Below, in pieces: positions 6,137 through 11,773 of a stretch of DNA of 11,773 bases. Within the stretch, counting starts at the first letter, position 1; the number at the start of each line of letters is the position of its first letter. Source of the DNA: Thermoplasmata archaeon (GTDB taxonomy: Archaea > Thermoplasmatota > Thermoplasmata > Thermoplasmatales > Thermoplasmataceae); contig JAKAUD010000059.1 of the NCBI GenBank assembly GCA_021827885.1, positions 1 to 11,773 of the forward strand, given 5' to 3'. The notes below the pieces were generated by a model. It saw only the letters and a program-made list of their open reading frames with translations, had not been told where the DNA came from and did not search any database. Position numbers and translations under genes: made by a program.

Positions 6137-7194
6137 ACACAGCAGGGGGTTTCGAATCTTCAGACCGTACTGGGAACAGTTTGGATCAGGGAGACAGAAT
6201 TAAGGCTGCACTTACACTGTCAAAGGATGTAATGTTGATTAAAGTAAAGGACAAAGTGGCGATAACCTGCGATGAATTCTCAGATGACTTGGTTGCTAAC
6301 GCCCTGATGACGGCTTTAGAAAAACTGGGGGCGGAGCCTACTGTGGTGAAGTATCGTTCGGAATCGTTCAAGGAAGGAAAACTTCCAGATTCTGTGAGTG
6401 AATTCATATATTCTTCAGACGTATGGCTTGAATTGTCCCAAAAATACGCTCTTTACAGCGAAACAAGGTTTAAATCTTCAAGAATGGGAGTGAGGTACTC
6501 CTGCCTTACAGGAATGGATTCTGATCTTCTCGTAAAAGCCTTTTATAACGTTGACTACGACGAATTGCTACGCTTTGGTGATGCCCTCGTTTCAGCCCTA
6601 AGAAGATCTGAAGAGTTAGAAGTGGTATCTGGAAATGGTACCTATCTGAGAGCACAAGGGAAAGTTAAATTTTCAGCTGTAGCTGGAAAACCAAATGGAT
6701 CAAGGGGGAGTACTACTATGTTTGCGGGTACTGTCAATTGGATCAGCCCGGAAAATGGAATTTCAGGTGAAATTGTGGTAGACGGATCCATATGGCCCCC
6801 CATAGGGATTCTTAGAGAACCGGTTAAATTCAAGATCGAAGAAGGTGTCATAAGAGAAATATCCGGGGGTGCTGAATCCTTGGTTCTTAATCGATGGATA
6901 CAGGATTTGCAGGATGAGAATATGTACAGAGTTGCCCATCTTACTGTAGGGTTCCACCCACATGTGAAGAAACTGAGAGGAAAGATTCTAGAAGATGAGA
7001 GGCTTTTTGGAAGTTTTCAGATCGGCTTTGGCACGCAAGGTCCGGCCTTCGGGAAAAAATGGGTTGCCAAGGCACATTCAGATGCCATAATAACACATCC
7101 AACCGTTAAACTGGATGGTAGGCCGATACTTCAGAATGGCAATTTCATTTCAGGAAATTTTTCCGAATCAAGTTTCGGTTTTTTAGGTGAATAA
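6133..7194 (+). CDS. M29/NicX-like metalloenzyme (aminopeptidase-like or 2,5-dihydroxypyridine dioxygenase-like)
   Basis: The start is the ATG at 6133, which overlaps the MFS stop and is preceded by a GGTGGATC Shine-Dalgarno. An upstream in-frame ATG at 5962 would lie deep inside the transporter gene. The 353-residue product resembles the group that joins M29 aminopeptidases and NicX (2,5-dihydroxypyridine 5,6-dioxygenase). The C-terminal half carries His275 (LTVGFHPHVKK), a Glu/Asp-rich ILEDERLFGSFQIGFG segment, and the HxD pair His315/Asp317 (AKAHSDAII). These mirror the iron ligands His265, His318 and Asp320 of Pseudomonas NicX. The N-terminal half is less conserved. It could be a metallopeptidase or a ring-opening oxygenase of a heterocycle; the sequence alone does not decide. 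It is encoded between a transporter and an M19 peptidase. Confidence 0.65.
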   Translation: MNTAGGFESSDRTGNSLDQGDRIKAALTLSKDVMLIKVKDKVAITCDEFSDDLVANALMTALEKLGAEPTVVKYRSESFKEGKLPDSVSEFIYSSDVWLELSQKYALYSETRFKSSRMGVRYSCLTGMDSDLLVKAFYNVDYDELLRFGDALVSALRRSEELEVVSGNGTYLRAQGKVKFSAVAGKPNGSRGSTTMFAGTVNWISPENGISGEIVVDGSIWPPIGILREPVKFKIEEGVIREISGGAESLVLNRWIQDLQDENMYRVAHLTVGFHPHVKKLRGKILEDERLFGSFQIGFGTQGPAFGKKWVAKAHSDAIITHPTVKLDGRPILQNGNFISGNFSESSFGFLGE

Positions 7195-7196
7195 GT

Positions 7197-8201
7197 ATGG
7201 GTGCATATTCAACAAACTGGAAAGATATACATTTCTCATCAACGGTAGTCGACTGTCATACAGATGTAGTTCAACAACTCTATGGTGAAAAAAACTGGTT
7301 CGGAGAACAAGTCAACTGCAGGCGACTCGGCGATAGATCGAGCACAGGCCAGTTAGATATCCCGAGAATGATTGAAGGGGGCGTAGACTGCGAGGTCTTT
7401 GTAATCTGGAGTGACCCAAAACGGCAATATGACCGGACGCGTAGAGGACTTGAATTAGCGGATTGCTTATTGAATGAAATATCGGCTAATAATGCAACAA
7501 TTGGGCTAGCGACCTCATATGGTGATATTGTCAACTTTAATCAGAAAGGGAAAATTGCCGCCCTCTTGTCGCTTGAGGGTGGGGAACCCTTGGCGGGACA
7601 GATAAGCATGTTAAGGAACTTTTACAGGTTTGGTGTCAGACTAATAGGACTCACGTGGAGCTTTCAAAATGAGCTGGGATTTGGCATTCGTGAAAAACCG
7701 GATCTCGGATTGACTGAATTCGGCTTTAAGGTCATAGAAGAGGCAAATTCATTGGGAATGTTGGTTGACGTTTCACATCTCAACAATGCAGGTTTTTATG
7801 ATGTGATTGAAACTTCCCGGAAACCGATTATAGCGTCTCATTCAAACTCAAAATCTGTTTGTCCACACAGGAGAAACTTGGACGATAAACAGATAAAATT
7901 AATTGCGGAACATGGAGGGGCCATCGGGATAAATTTCACTCCCCAGTTTCTAGCCGAAAAAGATGCGGGGATCGATGATGTAATTAAGCACGTAAAGCAC
8001 ATATCATCCATTGCGGGTTTTGAAAGAATCGGTCTGGGTTCAGATTTTGACGGTATGGAAAATGTTCCCCGGGGAATGGAAGACGTAACAAAATTACCGG
8101 CGCTCACAAAGAGGATGGTGGAAGAAGGCTTCAAAGAGAAGGATATTCAGAATGTTCTGGGTGAGAGTATGTTAAGCGTCTTTCGTGAGGTGCTGAGATG
8201 A
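7197..8201 (+). CDS. Peptidase family M19 (membrane/renal dipeptidase-like)
   Basis: The 334-residue protein has the full M19 dizinc pattern. H21-x-D23 (VVDCHTDVV) begins the barrel, Glu127 (LLSLEGGE) is the bridging ligand, and His194 (VDVSHLNNAGF) and His215 (PIIASHSNSKSV) are the second-site ligands. Asp283 (GLGSDFDGM) is in the catalytic acid/base position. Family members hydrolyse dipeptides, including D-residue and beta-lactam-like amides, in the cytosol when, as here, no signal peptide is present. AGGTGA lies 6 bases before the ATG. The stop overlaps the start of the DUF917 gene (ATGA). All catalytic residues are present, so it should be active; in this operon it probably cleaves an amide produced or imported by its neighbours. 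Confidence 0.9.
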   Translation: MGAYSTNWKDIHFSSTVVDCHTDVVQQLYGEKNWFGEQVNCRRLGDRSSTGQLDIPRMIEGGVDCEVFVIWSDPKRQYDRTRRGLELADCLLNEISANNATIGLATSYGDIVNFNQKGKIAALLSLEGGEPLAGQISMLRNFYRFGVRLIGLTWSFQNELGFGIREKPDLGLTEFGFKVIEEANSLGMLVDVSHLNNAGFYDVIETSRKPIIASHSNSKSVCPHRRNLDDKQIKLIAEHGGAIGINFTPQFLAEKDAGIDDVIKHVKHISSIAGFERIGLGSDFDGMENVPRGMEDVTKLPALTKRMVEEGFKEKDIQNVLGESMLSVFREVLR

Positions 8202-9430
8202 GAAGAATCTTGAATCCAGAAGATCTAAGATTCTTCCTGCTGGGTTCCACAGTACTATCCACCGGTGGCGGGGGGATAGCTCCATCTGAGGAGAGATTTC
8301 AAGCCTCTCTTGAGAAACTTGATGAGAGGAAAAAATTCCCTGTCTTGATCGATTCCAAAGATCTACCTTCAGGCTCATTTGTCTTTGAGCGGTCTGGCGT
8401 TGGAGGTGGGATTCAGGCGGATGTCAGGAAGAAATATTCCCTCACTCCTGGTTCTGATCCTTATTACGAAAGATGGGTGAGAGGATTCAATGTGCGAGAA
8501 TGGATAGATAAAATGATAGAAAGGCGTTCCAGAACATTCCCACTTTCCAGTTGGAGTCGAAAACCAAGTGAAGACAATGAAAGGAGCCTGGATTCATATC
8601 TTTCGGAGATGTCAGGAATAAGACCATACGCGCGCGTGATTGGAGAGATAGGGCCAAATGGGTTCTATGACATCATTGATTCTATCGACGATGGATGCCC
8701 GATTGTGGACGGAGACTTGGCTGGCCATAGGGCAGTTCCCGAACTCTCACTTTCAATGCTAAACGTACATGAGATCGATCCGGGGAAGGTAGTATTTCTT
8801 TCCGCATGGGGTGATCTTATAAAGGTTGAGAGGGTGCTCGACTACCAGAGGCTAGAAGATATAGCAAGACATCTGGCAATCTCTTCCGGTGGAGCAATTG
8901 GCGGAATGCATGCCATTAGTTCCGAAGACTTAAAGAAGTCTGTGGTCCCGGGCTCCATATCGAAAACAATAACAACAGGAAAGTCCATATTGTCATTTCA
9001 GAAGGGGAACACCGGAATAGATGAGATTGCGAAGGCAGCGGGTGGAAGCGTAATTTTTGACGGAAAAATCGATAATTTTATGAGGGAAACAAGGGACTCG
9101 TTCCACATGGGCGATATCTTTATTTCTGGAACTGGAAACTATTCTGGCAAGGAGCTTAGAATATGGTTCAAAAACGAGAATCACGTGACATGGGTCAATG
9201 ATGAGTCGTATGTTTGTTCACCGGATCTGGTCTGCGTAATCGACAATGATACAGGTACTGGTATACCGAATGCGCTGGAAAGAGAATGGTACGGAGGTAG
9301 GAGGGTCTGCGTGATAGGTGTGCCGGCCTGGAAGATGTGGTACACACCAAGAGGCTTAAGCATCTTCGGCCCAAAACATTTTGGCTTCGATATGAAATTC
9401 AGACCCTTGCAAGACATCATCTCCGGATAG
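8198..9430 (+). CDS. DUF917 family protein (S-methyl-thiohydantoin desulfurase type)
   Basis: The 410-residue protein has the DUF917 layout. The N-terminal glycine-rich turn STGGGGIAP (residues 21-29) follows a helix (NPEDLRFFLLGSTVL), and Val/Gly-rich GVGGGIQAD lies near residue 67. A DIIDSIDDGCPIVDGDLAGHRAVPEL block near the middle is characteristic, with the DGD-x-x-GR-like motif read here as DGDLAGHRA. A C-terminal domain includes CVIDNDTGTGIPNA. Members of this family have been linked to (thio)hydantoin ring chemistry and often sit beside hydantoinase or peptidase genes. The middle section (KMIERRSRTFPLSSWSRKPS) is an insert relative to what I recall of the family. The ATG overlaps the M19 stop. 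The substrate is unknown. Confidence 0.75.
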   Translation: MRRILNPEDLRFFLLGSTVLSTGGGGIAPSEERFQASLEKLDERKKFPVLIDSKDLPSGSFVFERSGVGGGIQADVRKKYSLTPGSDPYYERWVRGFNVREWIDKMIERRSRTFPLSSWSRKPSEDNERSLDSYLSEMSGIRPYARVIGEIGPNGFYDIIDSIDDGCPIVDGDLAGHRAVPELSLSMLNVHEIDPGKVVFLSAWGDLIKVERVLDYQRLEDIARHLAISSGGAIGGMHAISSEDLKKSVVPGSISKTITTGKSILSFQKGNTGIDEIAKAAGGSVIFDGKIDNFMRETRDSFHMGDIFISGTGNYSGKELRIWFKNENHVTWVNDESYVCSPDLVCVIDNDTGTGIPNALEREWYGGRRVCVIGVPAWKMWYTPRGLSIFGPKHFGFDMKFRPLQDIISG

Positions 9431-9436
9431 TGACGA

Positions 9437-10624
9437 ATGAAACTGTTCGGGAACGCGGATCTTTTGCCAGCATTACTCTCACTGCAAAGAGCTATTTTCT
9501 ACAGTTCAGCACTATCATTTTACGCAATTATGGCTCATCGCATTCTTGATTTTCCTTATGTCGCTGCCGGGGAGGTAATTTTCTTAATGGTATCGTCCGG
9601 TTCGGTCTTCCAGATAATCGCTGGAAAACTTTCCGATAAGGTGGGGCGAAGGAGAATCGTCTTTTTGGGGCAGGTAACTCAGGGTTTGAGTCTGATAGTC
9701 ATGGGAGATGCTTTTCTGCATTTGTATATATTCCCTTCAATTTTCGGTTTCCTGTTGGCTGGCATTGGTGGAAATTCAGTTCAGTCTTCTGTTAACGCAG
9801 TTGTGGCAGACACCTCTGTATCCACTGGATCCACAGTGGAGAACTTTGCAAAAATCAGAACAGCTGTCAATTCCGGCTTTGGATTTGGGCCATTGCTGAC
9901 GGGTATGGTATTGAACCTAAACTGGGTAAGCTATGGGGTACTCCTGGAATTAATGGGAGTAATGTCCCTGGTTTTCCTGTTTTTGATCCCCATGATTCAG
10001 GGAAAGGGTACAGCTAGATCTACAATGAATCATCCTGCATACTTGAATCTAAACCACAGATACTTGATCGAACTGTCTCTTTCCGCATTTCTTATATCGA
10101 TAGTTTTTGGACAACTGACGAGTTCCGTTCCAGTTTATGAAGAGTTGATCAATCACCTTACACTGGGCGATGTGGGGATGCTTCTAGGTCTCAATGGATT
10201 TGTCATAGTACTGACACAGTATCCTATTTCCAAGCTGGTAAAAAATACACTAAACTGGAAATGGATGACTGGGGGATCCGCCATCTATTCTATCTTCGTC
10301 ATCCTGCTTTCCGTTGCTAATACGTTTTATGGCATTCTCCTAACAGTAATTCTGATAACCCTGGGAGAAGCCATCTTTTGGGCCACAGCACAGGCATTAA
10401 TCACATCAATATCAAAGCCAGCTAAATATGGCGAAAATCTTGGAATATGGGCATTTAGCGTAAACATGGGAAGAGGAGCTGGAGCGGAATATGGCTTGAC
10501 GGTTTTTTCCCTCCTAGTCATGAATCACACTCTCATGTGGTTTACCATAGCTGTACCCGGTCTAATGAGCGCCATGTGGTTCGGAGTCCTCGTCAAAAGG
10601 ATTAGTAGGGAGATCAGAAAATGA
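9437..10624 (+). CDS. MFS transporter (drug/metabolite type), second of the operon
   Basis: The 395-residue membrane protein has about twelve hydrophobic segments and the MFS loop signature GKLSDKVGRRR at residues 63-73. It is only distantly like the 4787-6136 transporter and lacks that protein's PTExRG block, so the pair is not a recent duplication. It looks closer to the general MFS_1 efflux-type branch. The ATG lies 6 bases after the DUF917 stop with a weak Shine-Dalgarno. Placed last in the operon, it may export a by-product or import a second substrate; that is inference. It ends 20 bases from the convergent GntR gene, with no clear terminator between them. Confidence 0.8.
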   Translation: MKLFGNADLLPALLSLQRAIFYSSALSFYAIMAHRILDFPYVAAGEVIFLMVSSGSVFQIIAGKLSDKVGRRRIVFLGQVTQGLSLIVMGDAFLHLYIFPSIFGFLLAGIGGNSVQSSVNAVVADTSVSTGSTVENFAKIRTAVNSGFGFGPLLTGMVLNLNWVSYGVLLELMGVMSLVFLFLIPMIQGKGTARSTMNHPAYLNLNHRYLIELSLSAFLISIVFGQLTSSVPVYEELINHLTLGDVGMLLGLNGFVIVLTQYPISKLVKNTLNWKWMTGGSAIYSIFVILLSVANTFYGILLTVILITLGEAIFWATAQALITSISKPAKYGENLGIWAFSVNMGRGAGAEYGLTVFSLLVMNHTLMWFTIAVPGLMSAMWFGVLVKRISREIRK

Positions 10625-10644
10625 AAAAATAGAGGAATTCCGCC

Positions 10645-11319
10645 TCAGCCTATCACTGAACCCTGCCAAGCTCCTTTTTCCTCGGAGGGAACGGAGCGTA
10701 GCATGAGTTCGTAGGTAGCCATAACATGACGTTCAGCGCTTTTTCTTGCTTTCTTCGCTTCACCACTGATTATTATATTTGCCAGCTCCTCGTGCTCTCT
10801 CACTGAATTTTCCCGCCTCTTCTCGGAAATAAATTTCACTGATTGCGATAGTTTCAGCTTGGTCTGAATATTCTCGAGGATTTCAACCAGGTAAGGAAGC
10901 CCACTTACTATGGCTATGGTCCTGTGAAACTGATCATTCAATCTAGAGAGTTCAAAGAGATTCCCTCCCTTGTATTTTTCGCTCTCTTCCAGATTCGACA
11001 ATAGTTTCTGTCTGCCATGTTCATCAATTCGCTTCGCGGCAAACTCAGCAGCTAGGCCTTCCAATCCTATCCTAATCAGTTCAAGTTCTATGCTTTGGGA
11101 GTGGTCAAGGAAATTTATCATTATTCTTCCGTTCTCCCGTTTCAGCACTCCTTCCAGTTGGAGCACACCAATAGCTTCCCTGATCGGTGTTCTGCTAACA
11201 CCTAGTATGCTTGCCAAATTGTTTTCCGTCAACGGTTCCTCGTTCGTCAGCCTTCTATAAAGTATATCCTCTCTAATTCGATTTAAGACATAAACTGTCT
11301 GAACTGATGCTCTGCTCAC
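10645..11319 (-). CDS. GntR-family regulator, FCD subfamily
   Basis: The 224-residue protein has a winged helix-turn-helix at residues about 14-70, with the recognition region TENNLASILGVSRTPIREAI and the wing LQLEGVLKRENGRIMI. The C-terminal all-helical FCD domain (about 80-205) has candidate metal/ligand positions: Asn128/Asp129 with His132 (LNDQFHR), His176 (REHEELAN) and His198 (ERHVMATYE). FCD regulators bind small organic acids and usually repress nearby catabolic operons. It is convergent with the MFS/M29/M19/DUF917 operon and is its likely regulator. The GTG start at 11319 is directly preceded in frame by ATG-GTT-TGA, so the start is not certain. The family is mainly bacterial, so acquisition by transfer is possible. 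Confidence 0.85.
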   Translation of the reverse strand: MSRASVQTVYVLNRIREDILYRRLTNEEPLTENNLASILGVSRTPIREAIGVLQLEGVLKRENGRIMINFLDHSQSIELELIRIGLEGLAAEFAAKRIDEHGRQKLLSNLEESEKYKGGNLFELSRLNDQFHRTIAIVSGLPYLVEILENIQTKLKLSQSVKFISEKRRENSVREHEELANIIISGEAKKARKSAERHVMATYELMLRSVPSEEKGAWQGSVIG

Positions 11320-11360
11320 TCAAACCATAGTATAAGCTATTACCTCCATATTTAATCTTC
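11320..11360 (-). promoter_or_regulatory. Candidate promoter and leader of the GntR gene
   Basis: Read on the - strand, TTAAATAT (about 11347-11354) is a possible TATA box about 22-25 bases before an ATG at 11328-11326. That ATG is followed by GTT and TGA, then the GTG start at 11319-11317. GGAGGT (11342-11347) resembles a Shine-Dalgarno but lies too far from either start to be used in the normal way. Confidence 0.4.
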
Positions 11361-11375
11361 GTATTTGTGAGACTG

Positions 11376-11390
11376 TCAACTCGTAGTTGA
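11376..11390. promoter_or_regulatory. Candidate operator palindrome upstream of GntR
   Basis: TCAACT-CGT-AGTTGA is a perfect inverted repeat with 6-base arms and a 3-base spacer, the size of many GntR-family operators. It sits 57 bases upstream of the GntR start codon in otherwise noncoding DNA. Autoregulation is inferred. Confidence 0.4.
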
Positions 11391-11422
11391 AATTCTTTGA
11401 TTTACTGCTTAATGAACCTAAT

Positions 11423-11454
11423 CATGAAATATGATGTGCTCATCATATTTCATG
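11423..11454. repeat. Perfect 14-bp-arm palindrome over the transposase start
   Basis: CATGAAATATGATG (11423-11436) and CATCATATTTCATG (11441-11454) are perfect inverted copies with loop TGCT. An ATG lies at the outer end of each arm (11424 and 11452). As RNA it would form a stable hairpin holding the second ATG, the putative start of the transposase-like gene, in base pairs. It may also be part of the element's left end. Confidence 0.75.
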
Positions 11455-11773
11455 CGGATACACCGGATTCCGGGCATAAAACGAGTTGTCATTACAACCA
11501 ACCTTGATGACTTTTCCAGCGATAATCCCCCCTCACCGCTGAAGCTTGACGGGCAGCACGCTGAAATAAGGTTCCCGGAGGACGGCACGCCGCTGCATTA
11601 TTCATATCCTTTCTGCACAGGATGCTTATCACGCAGGGTGTCCAGGAATGGCACATTGTTCAGGATTCAGGGACACATCTGCAGGGACTGCAGATATTCA
11701 TTTGTTGCACGTCCTCCCAATTACGGTTACGGGAGGCATTACCCCGATGATGTCAGGGAGAAGGGCGTCAAAA
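11452..11773 (+). CDS. Transposase-like protein with zinc ribbon, N-terminal part (runs off window)
   Basis: From the ATG at 11452 the frame stays open to the window end (107 codons seen). A zinc ribbon is formed by Cys55-x2-Cys58 (YPFCTGCLSRRVSRNG) and Cys77-x2-Cys80 (GHICRDCRYSFVA). This resembles the N-terminal ribbons of IS transposases that read CPxC..RNG..RYxCRDCxxxF. Beyond it RHYPDDVREKGVK probably leads into a helix-turn-helix outside the window. The upstream 50 residues (MRIHRIPGIKRVVITTNLDD onward) are not recognised. The higher GC and codon use differ from the neighbouring AT-rich intergenic DNA, as expected for a recently arrived element. The start codon lies in the right arm of a perfect palindrome. 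The family is uncertain because the catalytic part is not visible. Confidence 0.6.
   Translation, partial: MRIHRIPGIKRVVITTNLDDFSSDNPPSPLKLDGQHAEIRFPEDGTPLHYSYPFCTGCLSRRVSRNGTLFRIQGHICRDCRYSFVARPPNYGYGRHYPDDVREKGVK

Noticed and set aside
10625..10644. Terminator between the convergent MFS and GntR genes
   Set aside because: Only 20 bases, with no hairpin and no clear T-run on either strand.
1..11773. tRNA, rRNA, CRISPR arrays or an attachment site
   Set aside because: No cloverleaf-like sequence, regularly spaced repeats or direct-repeat boundary was seen by eye.

Overview
The window looks like an accessory region of an acidophilic Thermoplasmatales-type archaeon. This is inferred from archaeal TATA-like promoter geometry with a likely leaderless start, Shine-Dalgarno matches to the archaeal 16S tail (aggtgatc), AGA/AGG-rich coding, and transposase fragments with the flavour of archaeal IS. 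The lineage is inference from style, not a marker gene.

Region A (1-2708, + strand) is a tightly coupled aromatic-catabolism operon, visibly more AT-rich than the rest. It holds the C-terminal part of a Rieske ring-hydroxylating oxygenase of the phthalate-dioxygenase type, an unrecognised 82-residue protein, a LigA-like subunit, a LigB-like class III extradiol dioxygenase with all four expected active-site residues, and an NAD-type SDR epimerase/dehydrogenase. Four of the five genes overlap their neighbour by 1-4 bases. Together they suggest ring hydroxylation followed by extradiol ring cleavage.

Region B (about 2709-4786) is an insertion-sequence graveyard. A + strand IS1634-like transposase N-terminal part, interrupted by TAG, faces a - strand DDE transposase N-terminal part broken by two frameshifts. 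Both lack their C-terminal halves and meet near 3385-3425, as if one deletion fused two elements. The following 294-base intergenic stretch contains inverted repeats and a leaderless promoter.

Region C (4787-10624, + strand) is a second operon: MFS transporter, M29/NicX-like metalloenzyme, M19 dipeptidase, DUF917 (S-methyl-thiohydantoin desulfurase type) protein, and a second MFS transporter. All genes overlap or sit within a few bases of each other. Two transporters around three hydrolytic or oxidative enzymes suggest uptake and breakdown of an unidentified small amide, cyclic or N-heterocyclic compound. A convergent GntR/FCD regulator (10645-11319, - strand) is the likely local controller, and a small palindrome upstream of it is a candidate operator.

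Region D (11424-11773) begins another transposase-like gene with a zinc ribbon. Its putative start codon is buried in a perfect 14-bp-arm palindrome, and the gene runs off the window.

The most interesting points are the archaeal-looking extradiol cleavage module with its unknown small partner, the unassigned MFS/NicX-like/M19/DUF917 operon with a bacterial-type GntR regulator, and the hairpin over the transposase start.
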